DNA of 64,000 nt, from NCBI RefSeq assembly GCF_003610255.1, contig NZ_RAPS01000001.1, forward strand, positions 7,950,491-8,014,490, given 5' to 3'. Within the stretch, counting starts at the first letter, position 1; the number at the start of each line of letters is the position of its first letter. The notes under the pieces are model-generated. The model ran no database searches. It was not told the DNA's origin and worked only from the letters and a program-made list of their open reading frames with translations. The translations under genes were made by a program, and so were the position numbers. The stretch comes from Streptomyces sp. TLI_171 (GTDB lineage: Bacteria > Actinomycetota > Actinomycetes > Streptomycetales > Streptomycetaceae). Shown piece after piece: positions 7,848 to 16,729 of the stretch.

Positions 7848-8878
7848 GCGGTGCGGCACTGCCCGTGCCGGCCGGGCGGGCCGCCGGGTGGGTGGCCCGC
7901 CGCGCGGCCCGCACGCCCCGGTCGGCCGGGCGGGTGCTGGCGTCGGCCGTCACCGTGTTCCTGCTGTCCTCCGTCCTGACCTTCGCGCTCGGCGCGGTCT
8001 CCGACGCCAACCCGGCGGCCGCCGTGCTCGGCGAGACCGCGACACCGGCCGACATCGCCCGGCTGGACCACGAGTTCAGCCTGGACCGGCCGCTGTGGCT
8101 GCAGTTCGGCAGCTGGCTGGGCCACGCCGTCCAGGGCGACCTCGGCCGGTCCTGGTTCACCACCCTGCCGGTGACCGACTCGATCGCGGCCGCCCTGCCG
8201 GTCGACCTGTCGATCGCCGGACTGGCCCTGCTGTTCGCCGTCCTGCTCGGCTCGGCGGCGGGCATCGCCGCCGCGCTGCGCCCCGGCGGGCGCCTCGACC
8301 GGTCGGTCACGGCCCTGTGCACCCTGCTCGGCACGCTGCCCGCGTTCGTGGTCGCCATCGGCCTGATCACCCTGGTCGCCGTGCAGTTGCGGCTGCTGCC
8401 GTCCGGCGGTTACGTGCCGCTCGACCAGAACCCGGCCGAATGGCTGCGGTACGCGCTGCTCCCGGCGCTGGCCCTGAGTCTGGACGCGGCGGCCGGCATC
8501 GCCCGGCAGCTGCGCACCTCGCTGGTCGGCGCCCTGCGCGAGAACTACGCGACCGGCGCGGTGATGCGCGGACTGTCCCGGCGACGGGTGCTCTTCGGGC
8601 ACGTGCTGCGCAACGCGGCCGGACCGGCGGTCACCGTGCTCGGAATGAGCGTGCCGATGCTGATCGGCGGCGCCGTGGTCACCGAACGGATCTTCAACCT
8701 CCCGGGGATCGCCCAGCTGTCGCTGCGCGCCGCCGAACAGCACGACGTCCCGGTGATCCAGGGGACCCTGCTGGTGACGGTCGCGGTGGTGCTGGTCGCC
8801 AACCTGGCCGTGGACGCCGGACTGCTCGCCCTCAACCCCGCCGCCCGCAGGGCGCCGTCCTCGGCGGGTGCGCGGTGA
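7844..8878 (+). CDS. ABC transporter permease, DppB type
   Basis: A 344-residue inner-membrane protein with an N-terminal transmembrane helix (about 30-52), then the DppB-type periplasmic segment (DHEFSLDRPLWLQFGSWLGH) and five further helices. The coupling loop ATGAVMRGLSRRRVLFGHVLRNA near residues 235-255 contacts the ATPases. ATG overlaps the binding-protein stop. It pairs with the next gene to form the channel of the presumed organosulfur importer. Confidence 0.9.
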   Translation: MSGAALPVPAGRAAGWVARRAARTPRSAGRVLASAVTVFLLSSVLTFALGAVSDANPAAAVLGETATPADIARLDHEFSLDRPLWLQFGSWLGHAVQGDLGRSWFTTLPVTDSIAAALPVDLSIAGLALLFAVLLGSAAGIAAALRPGGRLDRSVTALCTLLGTLPAFVVAIGLITLVAVQLRLLPSGGYVPLDQNPAEWLRYALLPALALSLDAAAGIARQLRTSLVGALRENYATGAVMRGLSRRRVLFGHVLRNAAGPAVTVLGMSVPMLIGGAVVTERIFNLPGIAQLSLRAAEQHDVPVIQGTLLVTVAVVLVANLAVDAGLLALNPAARRAPSSAGAR

Positions 8879-9783
8879 GGGCGGCGCTGCGGCGCCCCGT
8901 GGTGACGCTCTCGCTCGTTGTCCTGGCGGCGGTCGCGCTGCTGGCCGTCCTCGGCGGCCGGCTCGCCCCGCTGGACCCGCTCGCGCAGGACACCGCCCAG
9001 CTGCTCCGCGGCCCGAGCGCCGAACACCTGCTGGGCACCGACTACCTGGGCCGGGACGTGCTGAGCCGGCTGCTGGCCGGCACCGGCCTGTCGGTGGCGG
9101 CCGCGGCGGAGGCCGTCGGCGCGGCCCTGCTCCTGGGCGTCCTGCCCGGGCTGGCCTCGGTGCGCTTCTCGGCCCCGCTCGCCTGGCTGTCGCTGCGCGC
9201 GGTGGACGCCCTGATGACGCTGCCGTTCACGCTGTTCGCGATCGCCGCCGTCGGCGTCCTCGGCAACGGCCTGCACCAGGCGATGCTGGCGCTCGGCGTC
9301 CTGCTCGCCCCGCTGTTCTTCCGGGTGGCCCGGGCGGCGGCGCTCGGCCTGGACCGCGCCCAGTACGTGGAGGCCGCCGAACTGATGGGCGCGGGACGGC
9401 TGACGGTGCTGCGCACCCACGTGTGGCGCAAGGTGCTGCCGACCGTCGCGGTCACGGCCGCGCACGCGCTGGCCACCAGCCTGCTCACGGTGGCCTCGCT
9501 GACCTTCCTCGGCATCGGCGTCCAGCCGCCCGCCCCGACCTGGGGCGGCATGCTCGCCAGCGACCTGGGCTTTCTCGCCCAGCAACCGTGGGCGCCCGCC
9601 CTGCCCGCCGCGCTGATCATGCTGACCGTCGGCTCGCTCAACCTACTGGCCGACGCCCTCCAGGACGCCGACCCCGCCGGCGCCGCCGAGCGCCGGTCCG
9701 AGCGCCCCGCCGACGGACCGTCAGCCCTGCGAGACACGACGGAGAAGGAGGAGAGCCATGAGCGCCACCACGTCCACGCCTGA
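8875..9783 (+). CDS. ABC transporter permease, DppC type
   Basis: A 302-residue membrane protein starting at GTG 8875 (4-base overlap with DppB). The phrase HLLGTDYLGRDVLSRLLAG near residue 45 is the DppC hallmark, and the EAAELMGAGRLTVLRTHVWRKVLP loop near 165-190 is the ATPase-coupling helix. There are about six transmembrane helices. The C-terminal tail of about 40 residues is charged and overlaps the next gene by 26 bases. Second channel subunit of the transporter. Confidence 0.9.
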   Translation: MRAALRRPVVTLSLVVLAAVALLAVLGGRLAPLDPLAQDTAQLLRGPSAEHLLGTDYLGRDVLSRLLAGTGLSVAAAAEAVGAALLLGVLPGLASVRFSAPLAWLSLRAVDALMTLPFTLFAIAAVGVLGNGLHQAMLALGVLLAPLFFRVARAAALGLDRAQYVEAAELMGAGRLTVLRTHVWRKVLPTVAVTAAHALATSLLTVASLTFLGIGVQPPAPTWGGMLASDLGFLAQQPWAPALPAALIMLTVGSLNLLADALQDADPAGAAERRSERPADGPSALRDTTEKEESHERHHVHA

Positions 9784-10816
9784 CCTCGGCACCCGACCCG
9801 CCGAGGCCGGACACCCGGCGAGCGGGCAGCCCGTCCTGGAAGTCGAAGGCCTGCGGGTCACCGTCGGCCGGGGCCGGACCGAGGCGGTGCGGGAGGTCTC
9901 CTTCACCGTCCGCGCCGGGGAGGCCGTGGGGCTGGTCGGTGAGTCCGGCAGCGGCAAGACGCTGACCTGCCGCGCGATCCTCGGCCTGCCCGCGGCCGGC
10001 GTGTCCGCCACCGCCGACACGCTCGCCCTCGGCGGCACCGACCTGCTCGGCCTGGACGTGCCCGACTGGCAGCGGCTGCGCGGCAGCCGGCTCGGCGCGG
10101 TCTTCCAGGACCCGGGCTCCTACCTCAACCCCTCGCTCACCGTGGGACGGCAGCTCGCCGAACCGCTCCGGTCGCACGGCGGCCTGAACCGGGCCGAGGC
10201 CCGTCGCCGGGCGGTGGAACTCTTCGACTCGGTGGGGCTGCGCGACCCGGAGGCCGTGTACGACCGCTACCCGCACGAGCTGTCCGGCGGCATGCTGCAG
10301 CGGGTCCTGATCGCGATCGCGATCGGCGGCGACCCTGACCTGCTGGTCGCCGACGAGGCCACCACCGCCCTGGACACCGTCGTCCAGGCCGAGGTGCTCG
10401 ACCTGCTGGCGCGGCTGCGCACCGAGCGCGGTCTCGGCCTGCTGCTGGTCAGCCACGACCTGGCGGTCGTCGCCGAAGTCACCGACCGGCTGCTGGTGTT
10501 CTACGCCGGCGAGGTGGTCGAGGACGGCCCCACCGCCGAGGTCGTCGCCTCGCCCGCCCACCCCTACACCGAGGCGCTGCTGGCGGTCGCCGGACTCGGC
10601 GACCACCGCCGCGGCCCCCTGCCGGTCATCCCCGGCCACCCGCCCGCGCCCGGCGACGCCCCCACCGGCTGCCGGTTCGCCCCGCGGTGCGAGCACGCCG
10701 TCGAGGCGTGCGGCGCGACCCCCGTCGCGCTGCGCCCCCACGGCGACGGCCGCACGGTCCGCTGCCGCCGCGCGGACGAGCTCACCCTCGGGCCCGAGCG
10801 CCCGCCGATCACCTGA
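9758..10816 (+). CDS. ABC transporter ATP-binding protein, DppD type
   Basis: A 352-residue cytoplasmic ATPase. Walker A GESGSGKT is at residues 61-68, the signature is LSGGMLQR, Walker B is LLVADEATTALD, and the switch His is in VSHDLAVV. The C-terminal oligopeptide-type extension carries the paired Cys of DppD/OppD (GCRFAPRCEH...EACG). A strong AAGGAGGAG site precedes the ATG, inside the 3' end of the permease gene. Works with the next gene as a heterodimeric ATPase. Confidence 0.92.
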   Translation: MSATTSTPDLGTRPAEAGHPASGQPVLEVEGLRVTVGRGRTEAVREVSFTVRAGEAVGLVGESGSGKTLTCRAILGLPAAGVSATADTLALGGTDLLGLDVPDWQRLRGSRLGAVFQDPGSYLNPSLTVGRQLAEPLRSHGGLNRAEARRRAVELFDSVGLRDPEAVYDRYPHELSGGMLQRVLIAIAIGGDPDLLVADEATTALDTVVQAEVLDLLARLRTERGLGLLLVSHDLAVVAEVTDRLLVFYAGEVVEDGPTAEVVASPAHPYTEALLAVAGLGDHRRGPLPVIPGHPPAPGDAPTGCRFAPRCEHAVEACGATPVALRPHGDGRTVRCRRADELTLGPERPPIT

Positions 10817-10848
10817 CGGACCGTCCGTCCTGCTGAAGGGAGAACGTC

Positions 10849-11829
10849 ATGAGTACCTCCGTCGCTGCTCCCGAGGAGCCGCTGCTCGACGTGCGTGACC
10901 TGGAGGTCGCCTTCGACCCCGGTACACCGGTGCTCGACGGGGTCGACCTGGCCGTGCGCGCCGGGGAAGTCCTGGGGGTGATCGGCGAGACCGGCTCGGG
11001 GAAGACCACCCTGGCCCGGGCCGTCGTCGGACTCGCCCCGGTCACCGCCGGACGCATCACCGTGGACGGCCTGGAGCGGACCGCCCTGCGCGGCCGGGCC
11101 CTGCGGGACGCCCGCCGGGCCGGCACGGTGCAGTACATGTTCCAGGACCCGCTGCGGTCGCTGGACCCCGATCTGACGGTGCTCCGGCTGGTCGGCCAGC
11201 CGCTCGCGGTCACCGGAGTGGCCGCCGAGGAGCGCCGCCTGCGGGTGCTCGCCGCACTCGACCTGGTCGGCCTGGACCACGCCCTCGCCGACCGCCGGCC
11301 CGGCCTGCTCTCCGGCGGCCAGCGCCAGCGGGTCGCCCTGGCCCGCGCGATCGTCACCCGCCCCCGGCTGCTGCTGGCCGACGAACCGGTGTCCGCGCTG
11401 GACGCCTCCAGCCGCAACCACGTGCTGCGGCTGCTCGACGAACTGCGCCGTGAACTCGGCCTCGCCGTCGTCCTGATCTCCCACGACCTCGCCTCGCTCG
11501 CCGGCGTCGCCGACCGGCTCGCCGTGCTGTACCGCGGCAGGGTCGTGGAGAGCGGGCCGACCGACGCCGTCCTGCGCGACCCGCTGCACCCGTACACCGC
11601 GCTGCTCGCCGCGTCCGCGCCCGGCGGCGGCCCGGCCCGGCGCGCCGAACTCGCCGTCCTGCGCTCCGCGGCCGACCGGCCGCCGGCCGCGTCCGGGTGC
11701 GCCTTCGCCCACCGCTGCCCGTTCGCCGACACCGCGTGCGTACCCCGGCCGGAGCTGCGGACGTCCACCGGCGACCGCGCCGCGGCCTGCCACCACGCGC
11801 CCCACTGGCGCAGTCGGCCGGCCGACTGA
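10849..11829 (+). CDS. ABC transporter ATP-binding protein, DppF type
   Basis: A 326-residue ATPase with Walker A GETGSGKTT (46-54), signature LSGGQRQR, Walker B LLLADEPVSALD and the C-terminal Cys-rich oligopeptide-transporter tail (GCAFAHRCPFADTAC). It begins 32 bases after the DppD stop with AAGGGAG as binding site. Partner of the preceding ATPase. A 198-base gap follows before the molybdoenzyme gene. Confidence 0.92.
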   Translation: MSTSVAAPEEPLLDVRDLEVAFDPGTPVLDGVDLAVRAGEVLGVIGETGSGKTTLARAVVGLAPVTAGRITVDGLERTALRGRALRDARRAGTVQYMFQDPLRSLDPDLTVLRLVGQPLAVTGVAAEERRLRVLAALDLVGLDHALADRRPGLLSGGQRQRVALARAIVTRPRLLLADEPVSALDASSRNHVLRLLDELRRELGLAVVLISHDLASLAGVADRLAVLYRGRVVESGPTDAVLRDPLHPYTALLAASAPGGGPARRAELAVLRSAADRPPAASGCAFAHRCPFADTACVPRPELRTSTGDRAAACHHAPHWRSRPAD

Positions 11830-11948
11830 CCCGGACCGCCGGTCGTCCGAGGTCCTCGGCCTCGTCGCCCGCGCGGACAGCCGCCCGCCCCCGCGCCGTG
11901 CCCCCGCAGCCCGCCGCCCCCGCCAGACCGCCAACCCGTCATCCGATC

Positions 11949-12002
11949 CGACCGCCACTCGCTCAACCGTCTTCTGGTTCGACCGCCATCCGTCCGACCG
12001 TC
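11949..12002 (+). repeat. Two imperfect 23-bp direct repeats before the molybdoenzyme gene
   Basis: The segments at 11949-11971 and 11980-12002 match at about 18 of 23 positions (CGACCGCCA...ACCGTC), 31 bases apart, in the only long gap inside the operon. They could be an activator site for an internal promoter or simply drifted repeats; no clear -10/-35 follows. GGAGG at 12014-12018 serves the next gene. Confidence 0.35.
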
Positions 12003-12027
12003 GCCCGCCCCGTCTGGAGGTGCCGCC

Positions 12028-14361
12028 ATGACCGACAACGCCCGACCCACCACCTCGCACTGGGGAGCCTTCCGGGCCCGTCGCCGCCCGGACGGCCAGG
12101 TGCTGGTCGAGCCGCACCCGGCCGATCCGTCGCCGTCCCCGCTGCTGGCGGGGGTCGCCGGCGCCCTGCACCACCCGACGCGGGTGCTCCGGCCCGCTGT
12201 CCGGGAAGGGTGGCTGCGTGGCGGCCCGGGGACCGGCGCGGGCCGCGGCCGGGAGCCGTTCGTGGAGGTCTCCTGGGAGCGCGCGCTCGACCTGGCCGCC
12301 GGAGAACTCCGCCGGGTGCGGGCGGAGTTCGGCCCCCAGGCGGTGTTCGGGGGTTCGTACGGCTGGGCGGCCGCCGGCCGCTTCCACCATGCGCAGAGCC
12401 AGCTGCACCGCTTCCTGTCGCTGTTCGGCGGCTACACCGCTTCGCGCAACTCCTACAGCCTGGGCACCTCGCTGGTGCTGCTGCCGCGGGTGGTCGGCGA
12501 CGCCGAGACGGTCCTGCGGGCCGCCTCGTCCTGGCCGACCATCGTCCGCCACACCCGGCTGATCGTCGCGTTCGGCGGCATCCCGGCCAAGAACGTGTAC
12601 GTCACCCCCGGCGGCGTGACCCGGCACACCGCACCCGGCTTCCTGGCCGAACTCGCCGCCGCCGGCACCGAAGTGGCGCTGGTCAGCCCGCTCCGCGACG
12701 ACCTGCCGGACGGTCCCGCGACGGACTGGCTGCCGATCGTGCCGGGCACCGACACCGCCCTGATGCTGGCGCTCACCCACACCCTGGTAGCCGAAGGCCT
12801 GCACGACCGGGCGTTCCTGGCGCGCAGCACCAGCGGCTGGCCGGTGCTGGAGCGCTACCTGGACGGCCGGTCGGACGGCGTCGCCAAGGACGCCGGCTGG
12901 GCCGAGCGGATCTGCGGGCTCGCGGCGGACCGGATCCGCGGCCTGGCCCGGCGGATGGCCGCCACCCGCACGCTGGTCACCGTCACCTGGTCGCTGCAGC
13001 GCGCCAGGTACGGCGAGCAGCCGGTCTGGGCGGCCCTGGCCCTGGCGGCTGCTCTGGGCCAGATCGGTCTGCCCGGTGGCGGGTTCGGGCACGGCTACGG
13101 CTCCATGGGCGACGTCGGCGACACCGGACCGGCCCTGCGGCTGCCCCACCTGCCCCAACCCCCGAACCCCGTCGACGAGTTCATCCCCTGCGCGAGGATC
13201 GCCGACCTGCTGCTGCACCCCGGGGACGAGTACGCGTACGACGGGACGACCCGGCGCTACCCGGACATCCGCCTGGTGCACTGGGCAGGCGGCAACCCGT
13301 TCCACCACCACCAGGACCTGGGCCGGCTGCGCCGCGCCTTCGCCCGTCCCGACACCGTGATCGTCCACGAGCCGCACTGGACGGCCACCGCGCGGCACGC
13401 GGACATCGTGTTCCCCGCCACCACGCCTTTGGAGCGCGAGGACTTCGGCGGCGGCCGCCGGGACACCCACCTGATCGCCATGCACCGGGTCGCCGATCCG
13501 GTCGGCGAGGCCCGCGACGACCACGCGATCCTCGCCGGTCTCGCCGAACGCCTGGGCATCGGTGACGAGTTCACCCAACGCCGGACGCCGCGCCAGTGGC
13601 TCGAGCGCCTCTACGAGGAGTGGGCGGACCGGCTGCGCGCCGAGGGCGCCGGCGACCCGCCCGCCTTCGCCCGGTTCTGGGCGGACGGCGAGTGGCAGCT
13701 TCCCGAGCAGCCCGCCGAGCGGACCCTCTTCGCCGACTTCCGCGCCGATCCGGACCGGCACCCGCTGGCCACCCCCAGCGGCCTGATCGAGCTGTACTCC
13801 GCCGACATCGCCGCACTGGACCTGGCCGACTGCCCGGGCCACCCCGCCTGGCTGGACCCGCCCGAGCGCCCCGGCACGGCCGCCGCCGCACGGCACCCGC
13901 TGCTGCTGATCGCCAACCAGCCGGCCACCCGGCTGCACAGCCAGCTCGACGTCGGCGCACCGAGCCTGGCCGACAAGGTCGCGGGCCGCGAGGCGGTCGA
14001 ACTGCACCCGGCCGACGCCGCGACCCGGGGAGTCGCCGACGGCGACCTGGTACGGATCTTCAACGACCGGGGCGCCTGCCTGGCCGGGGCCCGGCTGACC
14101 GAGCGGCTGCGCACCGGTGTGGTCCGGCTCCCCACCGGCGCGTGGTTCGACCCGGTACCGGGGACCGAGCCGCCGCTGTGCGCGCACGGCAACCCCAACG
14201 TCCTCACCGCCGACCTGCCCAGCTCGCGGCTCTCCCAGGGCTGCACCGGCCAGCACGCGCTGGTGCAACTGGAGCGGTGGACGGGCGGCGATCCGCCGCC
14301 CGTCACCGTCCGCCGACCGCCCGCCCTGCGCACCGACCCCGCCCCGGAGGCCGACCGATGA
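12028..14361 (+). CDS. Molybdopterin-dependent S-/N-oxide reductase (BisC/TorA/DMSO reductase family)
   Basis: A 777-residue molybdoenzyme. It shows family phrases GGSYGWAAAGRFHHAQSQ, FGGYTASRNSYS, GGNPFHHHQDL, HTIVHEPHWTATARHADIV-like sequence and a C-terminal MopB domain (LLIANQPATRLHSQLD). Ser144 in NSYSLGTS aligns with the Ser that ligates Mo in DMSO and TMAO reductases. There is no twin-arginine signal and no N-terminal [4Fe-4S] Cys motif, so like BisC it should be a cytoplasmic reductase of biotin sulfoxide, methionine sulfoxide or other sulfoxides. In this operon it may reduce a sulfoxide substrate before or after C-S cleavage. A 4-base overlap couples it to the next gene. Confidence 0.88.
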   Translation: MTDNARPTTSHWGAFRARRRPDGQVLVEPHPADPSPSPLLAGVAGALHHPTRVLRPAVREGWLRGGPGTGAGRGREPFVEVSWERALDLAAGELRRVRAEFGPQAVFGGSYGWAAAGRFHHAQSQLHRFLSLFGGYTASRNSYSLGTSLVLLPRVVGDAETVLRAASSWPTIVRHTRLIVAFGGIPAKNVYVTPGGVTRHTAPGFLAELAAAGTEVALVSPLRDDLPDGPATDWLPIVPGTDTALMLALTHTLVAEGLHDRAFLARSTSGWPVLERYLDGRSDGVAKDAGWAERICGLAADRIRGLARRMAATRTLVTVTWSLQRARYGEQPVWAALALAAALGQIGLPGGGFGHGYGSMGDVGDTGPALRLPHLPQPPNPVDEFIPCARIADLLLHPGDEYAYDGTTRRYPDIRLVHWAGGNPFHHHQDLGRLRRAFARPDTVIVHEPHWTATARHADIVFPATTPLEREDFGGGRRDTHLIAMHRVADPVGEARDDHAILAGLAERLGIGDEFTQRRTPRQWLERLYEEWADRLRAEGAGDPPAFARFWADGEWQLPEQPAERTLFADFRADPDRHPLATPSGLIELYSADIAALDLADCPGHPAWLDPPERPGTAAAARHPLLLIANQPATRLHSQLDVGAPSLADKVAGREAVELHPADAATRGVADGDLVRIFNDRGACLAGARLTERLRTGVVRLPTGAWFDPVPGTEPPLCAHGNPNVLTADLPSSRLSQGCTGQHALVQLERWTGGDPPPVTVRRPPALRTDPAPEADR

Positions 14362-15536
14362 CCATCACCGCCCTGCCCACCTTCCCCGCACCGGCCCCGG
14401 ACCGCCTGCCGGAGGTGACCGCCGCCCTGGCGGCCTGCGCCGCCGCCCACGACCGGGACGCCGAACTCCCCCTGCGGGACTTCGAACTCGTCCACGGGGC
14501 AGGCCTGTTGACCGCGACCGTGGCCGCCCGGCACGGCGGCCCGCAGGCCGGGCTGGCGGACACCGTGCAGATCCTGCGGGCGCTCGGCAAGGGCGACCCG
14601 GCGGTCGCGCTGGTCACCGCGATGACACTGTTCACCCACGCCGCCGAGGCGCGGACGCCGTCCTGGCCGGCCGGCCCGCTGGCCGACCTGCTCGCCGAGT
14701 CCGCGCGCCGCCCGGTGCTGGTCAACAGCCTGCGGGTGGAGCCCGAGCTGGGCAGCCCGGTCCGCGGCGGCCTGCCCGCGACGACCGCGCGCCGGACGGC
14801 CGGCGGGGGCTGGCGGCTGACCGGCCGAAAGATCTACTCGACCGGCGCGTACCTGCTGGACTGGCTGCTGGTCTGGGCCGCCACCGACGAGGACCGGCCC
14901 CGCGTCGGCTCCTTCCTGGTCCGCGCGGGCAGCCCCGGCGTCGCCGTCGAACCCGTCTGGGACCACCTCGGCCTGCGCGCCTCGCGCAGTGACGACGTGC
15001 TGTTCACCGACGTCCCGGTACCGGAGGACCACGTCGCCGGCCTGTCCCTGCCCGGCGCGGACCGCGGACGCGACCCGGTCGCCGGCGCGTGGAACAGCCT
15101 CGGCCTGGCCGGGCTGTACCTGGGTGTCGCCGACGCCGCCCGCGACTGGCTGCTCGGGTTCCTGCACGAGCGGACCCCGAGCGCGCTCGGCGCCCCACTG
15201 GCCTCGCTGGCCCGCTTCCAGTCCGCCGTCGGCGAGGTCGAGGTGACGCTGGCCGGGGCGGACCGTCTCGTCGCCGCCCTCGCAGCGGCCGTCGACGCCG
15301 GGGAGCCCGGCGCCGCCGACGAGGCCGGCGGCGCGAAGGTGCTCGCCACGCGGGCCGCGATCGATGCCGTCCAGCAGGCCGTCGCCCTGGTCGGCAACCA
15401 CGGCCTGGCCCGCCGCAACCCGCTCGAACGCCACCTGCGGGACGTGCTGTGCGCCCGAGTCCACACCCCGCAGGACGACTCGGTGCTGCTCACCGCGGGC
15501 CGCACCGCCCTCGACCGGTCCCGACCGGTCGCCTGA
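14358..15536 (+). CDS. Acyl-CoA dehydrogenase-fold flavoprotein, SfnB/DszC-like (sulfur acquisition)
   Basis: A 392-residue protein with the acyl-CoA dehydrogenase fold: N-terminal helical domain, middle beta domain (GGGWRLTGRKIYSTGA near residue 150; WDHLGLRASRSDDV near 205) and C-terminal helical domain. The usual catalytic Glu context of true dehydrogenases is not evident. This branch includes SfnB-family sulfur-acquisition oxidoreductases and the FMNH2-dependent monooxygenase DszC, which use flavin from a separate reductase. The neighbours (flavin reductase, two LLM monooxygenases) support a monooxygenase that oxidises sulfur or cleaves a C-S/C-N bond. ATG overlaps the preceding stop. Confidence 0.8.
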   Translation: MTITALPTFPAPAPDRLPEVTAALAACAAAHDRDAELPLRDFELVHGAGLLTATVAARHGGPQAGLADTVQILRALGKGDPAVALVTAMTLFTHAAEARTPSWPAGPLADLLAESARRPVLVNSLRVEPELGSPVRGGLPATTARRTAGGGWRLTGRKIYSTGAYLLDWLLVWAATDEDRPRVGSFLVRAGSPGVAVEPVWDHLGLRASRSDDVLFTDVPVPEDHVAGLSLPGADRGRDPVAGAWNSLGLAGLYLGVADAARDWLLGFLHERTPSALGAPLASLARFQSAVGEVEVTLAGADRLVAALAAAVDAGEPGAADEAGGAKVLATRAAIDAVQQAVALVGNHGLARRNPLERHLRDVLCARVHTPQDDSVLLTAGRTALDRSRPVA

Positions 15537-15589
15537 CCTCCCGTCACCTCTTCCGACAGCTCCCATCCCGATCACGTGAGGACACCACC

Positions 15590-16729
15590 ATGCCCGTCGA
15601 GATCATCGGCATGATCTCCACCCACGACGTCTCCGAGACCCGCCCGGCAACCGGCCCGGTGGTGGACGTCGAGTACACCCGCAGCTTCGCCCGGGCGCAC
15701 GAGCAGGCCGGCTTCGACCGGATCCTCATCGCCCAGTCCTCGGCGAGCCCCGACCCGAACCAGGTCGCCGCGTTCGCCGCCGCCAACACCGAACGGCTCG
15801 GCCTGCTGATCGCCCACCGCCCCGGCTTCCTCGCACCGACCGTCGCCGCCCGCACCTTCGCCACCCTCGACCAGTTCTCCGGCGGCCGGGTCGCCGTCCA
15901 CATCATCACCGGCGGCCACGACGCCGAGCAGCGCCGCGACGGCGACTACCTGAGCAAGGACGAGCGCTACGCCCGCACCGACGACTACCTGACGGTGGTC
16001 AAGAAGGCCTGGACCGAGCACGCGCCGTTCGACCACGACGGCCCGTACTACCGGCTGGCGGACTTCCACTCCGAGGTCCGGCCGGTCCAGCAGCCGCGCA
16101 TCCCGGTCTACTTCGGCGGCTCGTCGGACGCCGCGTACCGGGTGGGCGGCAAGCACGCCGACACCTTCGCGCTGTGGGGCGAGCCGCTCGCCGAGACCGC
16201 CGAGCAGATCGCCCGGGTCCGGGCCGCCGCGGAGGCCGCCGGACGCGAGACCGCCCCGGGCATCAGCGTCTCCTTCCGGCCGATCCTCGGCCGCACCGAC
16301 GAGGAGGCCTGGGAGCGGGCACACCGCATCCTCGGAACCATCGAGCAGCGCGGCGACGCCTTCGGCGGGCGCCGGGCCGTGCTCCCGGTCGGTCCCGGCG
16401 CCACGCCGCAGAACGTCGGCTCGCAGCGGCTCCTCGCCGCCGCCGCCAAGGGCGACCGGCACGACCGCGCCCTGTGGACCGCCCCCGCCAAGGCCACCGG
16501 CGCGGCCGGCAACTCGACCGCGCTGGTCGGCTCCCCGGAGACCGTGGCGCAGGCACTGCTGGACTACGTGGACATCGGCGCGACCACGCTGCTGATCCGC
16601 GGCTACGACCCGCTGGACGACGCGCTGGACTACGGCCGCGAGCTGCTGCCGCTGGTCCGCGCGGAGGTCGCCCGCCGCGACGCCGCGGCAGCCGCCGGCC
16701 CCGTCCCGGCCACGGCCGGCGCCCGGTGA
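15590..16729 (+). CDS. LLM-class flavin-dependent monooxygenase (SsuD/SfnG-like)
   Basis: A 379-residue TIM-barrel enzyme of the bacterial-luciferase family. Diagnostic phrases are TFATLDQFSGGRVAVHIITGG near residue 90, DERYARTDDYLTVVKKAW near 125 and IPVYFGGSSDAAYRVGGKHAD near 170, all typical of FMNH2-dependent alkanesulfonate or sulfone monooxygenases. It is distinct from the second LLM enzyme of the operon, so it probably handles another substrate or another step. Reduced flavin would come from the reductase at 17780. It overlaps the hydrolase gene by 4 bases. Confidence 0.85.
   Translation: MPVEIIGMISTHDVSETRPATGPVVDVEYTRSFARAHEQAGFDRILIAQSSASPDPNQVAAFAAANTERLGLLIAHRPGFLAPTVAARTFATLDQFSGGRVAVHIITGGHDAEQRRDGDYLSKDERYARTDDYLTVVKKAWTEHAPFDHDGPYYRLADFHSEVRPVQQPRIPVYFGGSSDAAYRVGGKHADTFALWGEPLAETAEQIARVRAAAEAAGRETAPGISVSFRPILGRTDEEAWERAHRILGTIEQRGDAFGGRRAVLPVGPGATPQNVGSQRLLAAAAKGDRHDRALWTAPAKATGAAGNSTALVGSPETVAQALLDYVDIGATTLLIRGYDPLDDALDYGRELLPLVRAEVARRDAAAAAGPVPATAGAR

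Noticed and set aside
6029..8878. Frame extending upstream of the DppB-type gene for over 900 codons
   Set aside because: The upstream part is a shadow of the binding-protein gene; the permease starts at ATG 7844 by overlap and motif.
10564..14268. A 1234-codon open frame on the minus strand across the ABC and molybdoenzyme genes
   Set aside because: It mirrors real plus-strand genes in very GC-rich DNA, has the Gly/Gln/Val/Arg composition of an antisense shadow and no family motif.
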